DNA from: Limnanthes douglasii subsp. nivea
Lineage: Eukaryota > Streptophyta > Magnoliopsida > Brassicales > Limnanthaceae
DNA length: 64,000 nt
Assembly (NCBI GenBank): GCA_036936605.1
Contig: JAUPFV010000005.1
Span: 58,114,742 to 58,178,741 of the forward strand
Direction of reading: 5' to 3'
The notes under the pieces: generated by a model
Databases searched by the model: none
What the model was told of the DNA's origin: nothing
The model's input: the letters and a program-made list of their open reading frames with translations, nothing else
Made by a program: the position numbers and the translations under genes
Shown: positions 11,431 to 21,713 of the stretch, in pieces
Numbering within the stretch: the first letter of the stretch is position 1
How the letters are laid out: every line of letters begins with the position of its first letter

Positions 11431-12144
11431 TTAAATTACCGGAATTTAATATTCGAGGTCAGCGAGTTTTGACGAATTTTTTATTTGAATGAAACCGACA
11501 AGCGTTTGTTTTTTAGAAAAGCTGATAAATGAAGAACGAAAGAAAATAACAAAATAAAAAAAATGATAAGACGAAATAACTTTTTTCCTACTATGAATAG
11601 CCTTTGTGAAACAATTGGATGAACTGGCTTGTTAAGCTCGTTTTTTTATTCTATCTACAGTGATAATATTTGTTTGTATAAAACACCCTTCTTATTTTTT
11701 GTGTATGTTTCTATGGTTATTGTTTAGGCTGGAGGTTAATGAGAATTGATGGTTTCCTATAAAGATGTTTGGGGTTAATTTATAGGAGAGTTTGTATTTA
11801 ACACGATATAATAAAATGCACAAATGAGAGAATGAAGTTATATTTTTCTTTCTCATTTCTAAGTGAACCCTAAATTTTTTAATGGTGTCAAATAGCCCTT
11901 TAATTATATAGTTTTTGTTTTAAACATGAATGGCTATTTACTAAAACTGAAGGCATCATTTAGAATTTAAAATAAAATATTACTTCTTTATTATTTACAC
12001 TCAAGTTATAGTATATAAGGTATATAAGCATGCATTTACTTAAATTTGATTCTTTCACCATTTTGTCAAAATATTTATTAGCAGATTTTAATAAAATAAC
12101 CCACTCTAGTTTATGGTAAGGTAAGATTTGAAATAGACCATTAA

Positions 12145-12164
12145 GTCTTATTGGTTGAAGTTAG
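12145..12164 (+). repeat. LINE target-site duplication, 3' side
   Basis: GTCTTATTGGTTGAAGTTAG. It matches 17851-17870 at 18 of 20 bases and is followed by the poly-T start of the minus-strand LINE. The uninterrupted site is seen at about 46267 in U1. Confidence 0.9.
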
Positions 12165-12373
12165 TTTTTTTTATAAACAAAATCAGCTACTTTTATTAAT
12201 AATAGGGCTAAATGTAAAGATTACATAAAGTTAGAAGTAACATTAGAAATTCAGAACAAAAAGTGGGGCTACGTTTTAAAAGATCTAAAGAAACAATAAC
12301 CAGAAAATGATTACGACTTCGTTTTCTTCGAAATGGTGAGGATAACAGAGGTGAGAAGAGATCTGATCAGTAG

Positions 12374-15300
12374 CTAACCATGATCGATGTATCCGATTTT
12401 CAGGATTTCAAACGTTGTGATTGCCAGAAGAGGAATTGGAGCATTGAAGCCTTTGAAGGTGCAATCTTGTTTGACAGTAACCACCCACTTCGCGATCCAA
12501 TCGGCGGACTGGTTCTGAGTTCTGTAAATGTGGCGGAGAGTCATGCAATGGTGAATTAGACTGCGATGAACGACAATCATAGATTCAAGGAGAGGAGCAG
12601 TAATGCCGGTAGCAAGAGTGGTGATTAGAGTCAGACAATCAGACTCTACATCAACATTCTGCCACTGGTTACGCTTGCAAATGATGAGACTCTCTAGTTG
12701 AGCTACAAGCGCCATCGACATTGATTTTCAGCCGTTCACGATTAGGAGTCATCTGTTTCAGCTAAGTTGACTTGGTCTTTCTATTATCAATGGTTCTATA
12801 CCCCAATGTTGAACCTGCATCAATGACATTAGACCAGTGTTTAGTAAGCAATGTATTACCAGAATCTATTCCTATAATGATTATGGTTACTATATCAATA
12901 GCACTCTTGAAATCATCATGTGTGTTATTGAATTTGGAGCAGTTCCTATTATACCAAATTGTCCAACAGATTATTTGTCGGACAAGATGAGTAATATGGA
13001 ATTTGCTCTTAGTAAACCAGAACCAGCAATGGAGCATATGATTGAGAGTAAAAAACGCTTCAAAAGAATTTTGAACAAATATCCAAAGTAGTTCTAAATG
13101 GTCCAAGCAAAGTTACAGTTGACGAAGAGATGATTTTTCTCTTCACAACAGCAACAGAACTGGCATTTGGAAACAGTGATCATGTGTCTGTTAGAAATAA
13201 TATTGTCAATGAGAATATAGTTTTTAACAAGCTTCCAACATCAGAAAGAGAATTTTTTTAGGAATGATATGATTCCAATTTTTTTAAAGAAATTTGATTT
13301 GTTATTCTTCTTTCTTATACTATCCCAAGTTAATTTGGTGTTAAAATTATGATCATTGGACAACTTCCAAACAATCTTGTCTTCCTGGTCTTGATTGAGT
13401 TTAAAACAATTGATATGTTTAACTCTGTCTTGAGGCAGAAAGGGCAAGAGAGTGGGTTTGTCCCACCTATTGTCTTTCCAAAAAGTCTTGACTTTAGCTG
13501 ATAGGAACCATCTATCAGAACTATAGTTATTTAGAAAAGGAGGCATATCATGCCACTCATCAAACCAAAAATCAATGGACCCATTGCCAATAACCCATTT
13601 CAAGTTTTTATCAGCATATTCCTTGATGGAGTAGAGCCTTTTTCAAACAATAGAGTCAGTAGATTTATAGTTTATTTTAAGAGTATGGGTGTTAGGACAA
13701 TAGGTGAGATGCATAAGCTCAACCCAAAGACAATTGTTCCTTCTAAATAAGAACCAGAGCTTTTGTGAGAAAGTGTGTTGAAAATCAATAAGCCTTTTGA
13801 TATTCAAAGCACCTTCTTCAAAAGGCTTGCACAGCTGGTTCCAGGAGGTCCTGTGAATAGATTTATCGTTAAAATTGGACCTCCAAAGAAATTTATTGAA
13901 GAATAACTTAATTTTGTTAATAATTGAGTTGGGAATGTCACTATTGTGCATCCAGTATTAAATAATGGGGTGTAAAACATTGGTGATAAGAGACATTCTG
14001 CCCCCAAGGACAAATGTTTCATATCCCAACCATTAATTTTGTCGTGAAGTTTTTGAAGTAAAAGGATGTAATTCTTCCCTTTGTTGTTTGCAGAGATTGT
14101 GATGCCAAGATAGGTAAAAGGAGCAGTATCCACGTTGAAGCCAGTACTGATGTTAAGTCTTGCATTGCTAGACTGAGTAGATCTTGTTAAGGTAATAATT
14201 TTAGTATTTTCTTGGTTGATAACTTTTCCAGAGTCTGACTGATAATTATCAAGCAAGAAACTTAGTTTGTCAATGGTGGAAGGGAGGCTATTGGTGAAGA
14301 TGATGATATCATCTGCAAACGCCAAACTTGGTAAAAAGTATCCTGATTTAACATAAAACTTCATACTGTTATTAGCTTTGAAAAGATTAAATAGAGCACG
14401 AATGAGAGCTCCCTCAGCAAGAATGAATAGACAGGGAGACAGTGGATCTCACTGTGTTAAACCTTTCTTCTGAGGGAAGTAACCCACAATGGTGCCATTA
14501 ATAAGAATAGATATCATAACATTAGAGATCATGTTTTTAATAATTGAAATTAACTCCTTAGAAAAGCCAAAACAGTTCAAAACTTTAATGACAAAGGCAT
14601 GAGATATTATGTCAAATGAATTTGACATATCTAATTGGACAATAATGTTTCCTTTGTTAGGCTTCCTGTTAATTTTGTGAATCATTTCCTTATTTATAAG
14701 GATGTTTTCGTGGATAAGTCTATTTTTGACAAAAGCACCTTGACTGTTAGATATAATATTAGGCAGAAATTCAGCTATTCTATTATTAATTAAGCTAGAA
14801 AAGAGCCTCTTGAAAATAGTACACAGGCTAATAGGCATGTAGTTATTCCAACCAATAGGATTAGGACCTTTAGGAATAAGGCAGATCCGAGTGGCAAACA
14901 CACCACTAGGAATACTGCAGCGTTTAAGGTAAGCATTTAGGGCATTGAAAAGGTCAAGATTAATAATCTCCCAACAAGTTTGAAAGAATTAAACCCATCA
15001 GTCCCAGCGGCACTATCATTCTTCATGGAGCTAATGATAGTCCAAACTTATTCCTTGGTAGTAGGCTTAAGGATTGCATAGTTATCAATGTCAGTAACAA
15101 GCTTAGGAATGTTGTCAAAGAGAGAATCCTACATTTTAGAATTTAGATCATCGTAGCTACTGTAGGAATCAGTAGATAAAACATTTTTAAAATAGGATTC
15201 AGCAGACTTAGCTATATCATTGTGACTTTGGAGCCAAACACTATTCTCTTTGATTCGATTAATTAAGTTTTTCTTCCTTTTCTTAGAATGGTACAGCTTT

Positions 15301-16342
15301 GTGTTACCATCACTGTCTTTTAACCAAGAGTTAAAACACTTTTGTCTCCAGTAACTCTCTTCATTCCTAAGAGCCTCGATAAGAGAATTGTTAACTTTAG
15401 AGAGATTAGCCTTAGACACGCTGTTATTCTCAATTCGATGAGTGATCTCCTTGCTGTTAACATCTTTAGTTTTAGCTTTTACTTTATTGAATATGTTCCA
15501 ATCTTTAAGAAACTTTTTAACTCTCTTAAGCTTGAACCAGAAAAGATTATTGTTGTCACCTTTACAATAGAGGTTCCAATTTTGCTTAACTAAATTAAGA
15601 AAGTTAGTGTCATTAGTCCAAGCATTAATAAATTTAAAGTTGCATTTTTTATACTTGAAAGTAACACTAGGATTGTTAGAGAGATATTAGAAGAGGAGCA
15701 TGGTCAGAACAGGTTCTGACCATGTGAAAAACCTAAATACAACCCATTGACGATAACATGTTGTTATTGACTAAGGCACTGTCTAATCGTTTCCAACATT
15801 TGTTGTTACTCCAGGTATATCTTAATCCCATATAACCAGTGTCCTCAAGGCTGCAAAGTCTGATGGCTTCATTGAAGTTATCAGAACTAACAACATCAAA
15901 GGTAGGGCATCCAAGCTGGTCTTCAGAGCTAGTGATAGCATTGAAGTCACCAGCAGCCATCCAGGGAAGGTCTTCACTAACAATAGAAGTCATCTGGCTC
16001 CAAAGATCTTTTCTAAGGGATCTTTGGTTCTTAGCATAAACAGTTGTAAAGTTGAAAATAAAATTAGTATAGTTGCCCTCCGTATGAAGGAATTGGTCAT
16101 GATCAACATTGACTTTGATGTTAATGTCCTCAGACAAGAAAACCAAACTTTGTTGGAGTAGTTGGCCACACAATTACACAAACCAATTCTCTTAGCAACT
16201 CAGGGACAATCTTGTCAAGATTAGCCATAGGTTCCTGAATTGCAACCACCTTAAGCTTTTCAGTTTGAATCATGGAATTAAGCCTTGACAAGGTTGGATT
16301 GTTGTTAACTCCACCAGCATTCCAGCTAACAATCTTTATCAT
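12374..16342 (-). pseudogene. LINE ORF2 (endonuclease, reverse transcriptase, RNase H)
   Basis: Starts at 16342 with MIKIVSWNAGG, the endonuclease N-terminus, with the catalytic EP at AIQEP; a frameshift near 16140, then GDFNAI and YTWSN in the same domain (16173-15733). Linker YWRQKCFNSWLKDSDGNTK (15350). Reverse transcriptase: IPKGPNPIGWNNYMPISL, LDMSNSFD, then GLTQ followed by a stop where the family has GDP (14450), and FADDIIIF (14310), so the catalytic FADD is intact. A C-terminal zinc-binding segment with CQFC and HLFVNC (13170). RNase H: KINVDGA (about 12740), VESDCLTLI and NQSADWIAKW, with about 40 residues between the first two motifs missing. In family terms this protein nicks target DNA and copies the LINE RNA there. 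Several stops and frameshifts; dead. Confidence 0.9.
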
Positions 16343-17649
16343 TATCAGATAAAGATTTATTATAATTTCTCTCTCTTTTGAGCAGAGAGTTGATATACAT
16401 CATTTTGACGCTTTTGTTTCTGTCTGCAGATTTGATTTTGCAACTGATAATGTTATTAGAGTCATGGCCAGGAGAGGTAATACGAGGAGATACATTACAA
16501 CTACCAATATTGTCACGTTGAGGAGATAGGTAGGTGTCAGCAAGCTGATTTTCAAAGCTATTTTGATAATCATGGTTCAATCTTTGAAGAGCTCCAATAA
16601 TTTCAGGCTCGTTTTTTGAAGAGTTATCTTCATCTTGAAGACCAAGGATATGGTCATCATTTCGAGAAGTTCTAGATTCAGATGCTTTATCTTTGGCTGT
16701 AACCACATATTTAATCTTTCTTCTGTAGACTTTACTAAACGTTTGTAACTGAGTTGTTTTTGGTATATGTAAACTTGTAGAGATTTCTTGAATTGGATCA
16801 GATTGAATAATAACATCATTTTTTTTAACAATGTCATTGCTTCTATCTTTATCTTTACCTTTCGAATTAGTCTGTCTACATTCTTCAGAGTTGTGTCCCA
16901 AATGGTAGCAGCTGTAGCAGTAACTAGGTACGTTCCTATAACTAATACCAATCCAGCACCCATCGTTCTAACTGAAACCAACCCACATTCTTCTTTTAAG
17001 CATTTTTTGAGACGTCGATTTCAACATGGGCATAACTAGCATTGCAGTTGGCCTTATACTTATCAGGGAAAATTGTACAATAAACTGTGCCTAGAGAAGA
17101 GGCAAGATCCATAATCACAGAACTGTTGTACATATACTCAGGGAGATTTTCAAGTCTGACCCATAACAAGACTATAGGGTTTTTGAAAATTTTGTTAAAA
17201 GCAGGGCACCGCTTGAGTATTCTCATGGTTTTGCCGTCGACGCTCCACGCACTTTTGGACCAAAGGTTACTGATGTCTTCTTTTAAGGAAAACTCCATTA
17301 GAACATGACGAGAGTCAATGGTGGTAAAGATGTAAGAACCTTTGAATTTGAAAGATTCAAGGAAGTTGTGTGACGACGATCTCTTCGGTATTCCATTACT
17401 GAACTTACCAATTAGAATAGTTCTCGATTGTTGAAAAAGAAAATCCTTTATTTTTTTCGAATACTGAATTGAAATGTGGTCTTCTGTTTCTTTGATGAAC
17501 TCAGGGACAGTTTCGTGAAGCAAAGATATTGGTTTCAAGATATCGGCAAAAGTTTTCTTAAACTGATTTTGGTTATTGGGTTCGACGTTGGGAAGAAGAG
17601 CAGGGAACTCTTCGTTGTTGAACGCACCAAATATTATCGAAATCACCAT
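16326..17649 (-). pseudogene. LINE ORF1 (RNA-binding, DUF4283 plus CCHC)
   Basis: The ATG at 17649 opens a 217-codon frame containing IGKFSNGIPKRSS, LWSKSAWSVDGKTMRI and LLWVRLENLPEYMYN, the plant DUF4283-type region of ORF1 proteins. After a stop and frameshift near 16990 the next frame has CYSCYHLGHNSEEC (16930-16887), a C-x2-C-x4-H-x4-C zinc knuckle, then a charged tail to 16326. The expected role is binding LINE RNA as a ribonucleoprotein. It slightly overlaps the ORF2 start (16342). Confidence 0.85.
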
Positions 17650-17850
17650 TAGAATCCACCAGAGAGAAAACAGAGGTAACGGAGAAGCCCAGAGACAATC
17701 GAGAATCGACGGAACTTAGGGAAGCACTTCTGAATTTACTTAGAGGTAAGCATTCCCCGACGACTAAACCGACGAGAGTCACCGGAGAAGCCCGATCTTG
17801 CAGCCTAATCGTGGAGAAGCAATCTATCAACCAAAAAAATCCTCTATCCC

Positions 17851-17870
17851 GTCTTATTGGTTGGAGTTGG
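17851..17870 (+). repeat. LINE target-site duplication, 5' side
   Basis: GTCTTATTGGTTGGAGTTGG, 18 of 20 identical with 12145-12164. To its right the U0 sequence resumes (ATACTTATAAA), matching U1 at about 46290. Confidence 0.9.
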
Positions 17871-18188
17871 ATACTTATAAAATTATCTTCATGAAATATT
17901 TAAAAATAAAATAAAACTAACAGGTTTTATAACGTATTTCAAAAATATGAAAATAAGGGTTATTTTCCTTATCTTATAAATATATGGTTTTTTTATTTTT
18001 GGTCAAATTTTATACAAATTTTATTCGGGTTTACTAAAATGTTTTGAAGTTATTTAAATATAAGCTTTGTTTGAATATCAAATTCATCCTTATTTATTTA
18101 TTCATCATAATTTTAAGTTTATGGGTCTTTCCCCATAACAACAGATATGTTTTTCGGTAATCGTTTTGATCAATCCAAATCCATATTC

Positions 18189-18404
18189 AAAAGTGAAGGT
18201 GATATAGAATATTCGATCTATAATGGAGAAAGACAAAATAAATTTCTCCTTCGAGTTTTTATCTCCCAAAACGGAAGATGGAGTCGACAACATGTTTGAG
18301 AGAATGGACCAAATGGTATATCAAAATCCTAGATTCTACGACATCGCTTGAGGCGTTGATAGACCAACCAATGATATAACTCATGACATCATCAACAAGA
18401 TGTA
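18189..18404 (+). pseudogene. MTHFR N-terminal fragment (U0)
   Basis: Translates to [20 protein letters not shown], then [22 protein letters not shown] and NDITHDIINKM. This follows the start of eukaryotic methylenetetrahydrofolate reductase (K-V-I...FSFEFFPPKTEDGV...FERMDRMV), the folate-cycle enzyme making 5-methyltetrahydrofolate. The region lies in the (beta-alpha)8 catalytic barrel. In-frame stops are present. The copy is cut at about 18404, where sequence of the G2 aORF begins abruptly; GAAT is shared at the junction. Confidence 0.85.
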
Positions 18405-21126
18405 GAATCCCAAAATCACCTCCCGTACTGGATCATCATCTCGAATTAGTTGTAAAGTAAGAAAATCATCTTCGAAAAATTCTGAAGAGACTCATTCCTC
18501 AACCAACCTTCTAAAAACTTATCCTCCTCAAAATCCGAGAAAAAATACTTTAATAGCCATGGGAGATGATGCCGACGTCCCCTCGAATCCATGAACCACT
18601 TCTCCTCCCCCGAGGGAAATTGTTGAAACAACGACATCGTCTCAACAAAATCCCTCAAGAAATCCTCCTCGACTTATGAACGAGGCATCTGAAGGATAAA
18701 TCGATTCAAACACTACGCAATCAAATAATAAAGCTGAAACAAAGGAAGAAGCTACAAATGAATCAAAAAATGCTGCAAAATAAATAGCTCGTAGGCTGAG
18801 AAAAAAAGAAAGTTCTTATCACAATATCTGACGAGTAGTGTGCGTCAATAGGTGAGAACTTGAGATCTCTTGATGTGAATTACACGATGGATCTGAAAAA
18901 CGTTCTGCATACATATTTCGAAGAGAGACAAGCAGTTGATCTAAAGAAGTAATGAGTGATGGGAGACAACATTACGCTTTGTCTTACCAAAAAAGGGGAA
19001 ACACCTTTAATTTGTAAAAAAGATGAAGTAGTGGTCTACCCAAAGATCATCAACTAGGGTCTTCGATTTCCACTGGACCCCATGATAGTTGACTACTTTG
19101 AACTTCTAGATATGTGTCCAACCCAAGTAACACCAAATCAATGGTTCACTATGCTTTCTATAATCATGGTCTCTTGCCTGCCCAAAATTCTGATTTGCAT
19201 TGAGGATTTCATTTCTCTAAACAAACTGTCAAATGGACTAGTCCTTTATTCTATTATCTTACCCTGGATGATGACTTGAATATTGTCGATGGCCTACTCA
19301 AAGCAGACAAATTTTAGAAAGAGAAATTTATCTTTATCTCAGGGGCTTGGAAGAATGGCAAAGAAATATCTGATGCCAACCCATCTATATTGAACCTTGA
19401 CTAGATGAGTAATTGTAAGTCCTTTTATTTCTTTCAATTATATGTTCAACTAATAATATTTTTATTTCTTATCAACTTTTATATTCTAATCAGAAATTTC
19501 GAGGCGATATGCACTTCGTCGAGAGAAAGCAAAAGAGACATTCATCAAGCTCGCTGCCTGGGCTGAAACATATTGGAATAACGCCTTCCATATTGCTTTC
19601 GCACCTATCATTTTCTTAACAACCACTTATTTCCGATCACGTTTGGAGCTCTGCCTCCTGAGAATTTGATGAAATCACCCAATCCTCGACAATCAAAAGT
19701 TTAGTCCACCTTGATTGTAAAGTATTCTTACCAATTCGCAATATATCGGATAGCCATCATCCTCGAAAGAAGAAGGGAAAAAAGAATAAAAATCCCTTTA
19801 GTAGATCCGAATCCAAGAGGTTCGAAGAGGAAAACAAAAGAAAACAATCTTTCCACCATCGAAGAAGGAGTAGAAGACGAGCCTTCTTCGAAAAAGAAGA
19901 AAACATCTACCCCTTTAAAAAAGAAAAGCGACACTAAAACAACTCCCCAAAATAAAGGGAAAAAAAATCGTGGAGATTGTCGAAGAGGTATTGTCCGATG
20001 GCGAAGATGTTGCAGAAAATCAGCGAAGTCAACAGAAAGAAAATGAAGCTCTTGTTGAAAATGATGCCAATCAGCAGGGGGTAACTGTGGCTATAAAAGA
20101 TGATCAAGGCGATGACCACTTCGATCATGATAACTTTATCAACTTTGACGAATCACAAGAGCTTGTTGGAGATAAAGATCCCATTGTTCAAGAAATTCTA
20201 GATCATTTACATAATATTGGTAGTAGATCGGCACCTCCTACTTCTGAAGCCACATCTCCTGAGGTTATTGTTCCTACAACCTCCTTAGTTCTTATTCCTC
20301 GACCTAGCCCAGTTGTCTTTCCTCCTAGGGAACCATCCAAAGACGTTCTTATCGCTATTCAACCTTTTACTGATCTCGGTGCACAAAAGCTGACTCTAGA
20401 AATTGAATCTTCTCGAAGTCATTTAAGTCACATGGTTAAAGATATGATTCACTATAAAGGTGTTGTTGCAGGTGAGAAAAAGATAAGGGAGATCTTTGTT
20501 GACCTTGTAATAGATCAGTTTCATCAATTTCAATTGCCAGATCTGAATTTCTCAGAGGGCTTCTCCATGTCAAGAAACACCTTAGAGTAGTGCATCAAAA
20601 ATAAAAAGAAGGTCTCAAAACTCAATGCTAAACATTCTGAAGAGTTAGCCACAGAAAACAAAAATCGATGACCTTCAAGTTTCTCTTGGGAATAGTGAGG
20701 TAGAGAAAAAAACATTGACAGATGACATGACTACCCTCAAATCCCAATTTGATAAGAAGAAGTAACATGTTGTCACTGCTGCTGAGCATTAGTGTGTAAA
20801 ACACATTTTTGGCAGCTATCAATAACGACAAAGAACAAAAAATCATCACACTCCTTCATGAAATCCATGCCACATATCCTAAAATCAATTTTTCCAGCTT
20901 TTGGAGTGAAGTGCCCATCGAACGGCGTCCTAGTGAGGCTTTCGATCCTGTTCCAAGCTCATCATCCGAAGATAAAGATTCAAGGGAGGATTCCGAAGAT
21001 AGGTCTGAGGACGAATTTACTATCTCTTTTTGTATCTATCATATCATTAGTGTAACATTTTGTTTTAATCGATGCGTTTTCACTTTGTATCTAGGAAATT
21101 ACATTGTGCTCATCCAATTAAATTGA
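18404..21126 (+). pseudogene. Antisense accessory ORF (aORF) of gypsy G2, plant-mobile-domain-like
   Basis: Plus-strand gene, opposite to G2 pol and next to its 3' side. The 5' start is deleted (it survives in U1 at 40696). Order: Ser/Lys-rich segment with SSSKNSEET (18475), GDDADVPSNP, a charged region to 18800, plant-mobile-like core GLRFPLDPMIVDYFELLDMC and PTQVTPNQWFTMLS (19060-19160), WKNGKEISDANPSI (19350), a 79-bp intron, then an Ile/Arg/Lys-rich part with KIPLVDPNPRGSKRK (19790), an acidic 206-codon frame (19970-20590) with SDGEDVAENQRSQQKE, and a terminal frame to 21126. Stops and frameshifts break it. Role unknown; related to E1, E2 and the 27-kb copy. Confidence 0.75.
19415..19493 (+). 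other. Intron in G2 aORF
   Basis: GTAAGT at 19415, T-rich interior, CTAAT near the 3' end and CAG ending at 19493; 79 bp. Same position relative to the NGKEIS-type motif as the 80-bp intron in E1. Confidence 0.7.
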
Positions 21127-21234
21127 ATGACAAATATCTTGATTTATGTTTTAATTTCTTCAATTTATATTCATATTTGACAATTATTTATATTAGTTAT
21201 TCGGAGTGAAAACATAGCATGATATTTTAAATAA

Positions 21235-21415
21235 TCATTACAATGCGTAACACTTCGAATATTATAAATCGTCTAATGAACGTAGCACTTCGAACATTAT
21301 AATGCGTTTAATAAACGTATCACTTCAAATATGATAGTACGTTTAATGAACATAATACTTTGAATATTATGTGCGTTTAATGAACATGTCACTTCGAATA
21401 TGGTTGCTTCTTCGA
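21235..21415 (+). repeat. ~38-bp minisatellite between aORF and pol of G2
   Basis: Five or so copies of a module with ATGCGTTTAATGAACGTA and CACTTCGAATATTAT. They lie between the convergent 3' ends of aORF and pol, the same position as the minisatellites of E1 and E2 but unrelated in sequence. The rest of 21127-21713 shows no coding sign. Confidence 0.8.
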
Positions 21416-21713
21416 AAAGTGTATTCAACACTTTCGAATATTCAACTCTTGGTCAACCTCAAAGATGATCAGTCTTTGATCAATTGTCAAAATATTTAAA
21501 CAAGCACGTGTAAACAACCAATTTCCAAAATATGCATTTTATTGATAGATTTGAATATGTACATAATGCCTCTAAAACCTTCCTCGGCTAACAAGGTAGG
21601 AAAGAGTGTGATAATCAATCAAAGAAAATAATTTCAAAATACAACACACTTACTCCCAATACATTTTTTGATATTATATATTCTATGGATGTTGAAGCAT
21701 CCTCCCCTGATTA

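Larger units (their letters stand above)
12165..17850 (-). mobile_element. L1-type LINE with RNase H, near full length
   Basis: A 5686-bp minus-strand non-LTR retrotransposon. Its 3' end is the oligo-A shown as TTTTTTTT at 12165; its 5' end abuts the second target duplication at 17851. Order on minus: ORF1 with a DUF4283-type RNA-binding region and CCHC knuckle; ORF2 with endonuclease, reverse transcriptase, zinc-binding segment and RNase H. It inserted in the U0 spacer between the HSP70 and MTHFR segments; the matching uninterrupted sequence is intact in U1-U3. It is inactivated by stops and frameshifts. Confidence 0.95.
7718..18404 (+). repeat. Diverged copy (U0) of the large U repeat, interrupted by a LINE
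   Basis: Collinear with 41276-46785 of U1: right half of the hAT-like element, HSP70 pseudogene (minus), AT-rich spacer, start of the MTHFR pseudogene (plus). Without the LINE and one target duplication it is about 5.0 kb. It lacks the first SINE and the hairpin block (U1 41900-42890) and the second SINE (U1 45485-45694). It carries its own internal duplications at 7965-8715, 10594-10847 and 11192-11430. It is clearly more diverged from U1-U3 than they are from each other, so it separated earlier. Confidence 0.85.

Noticed and set aside
12772..13091. Plus-strand frames inside the LINE
   Set aside because: They oppose ORF2 segments that have clear LINE motifs on minus.
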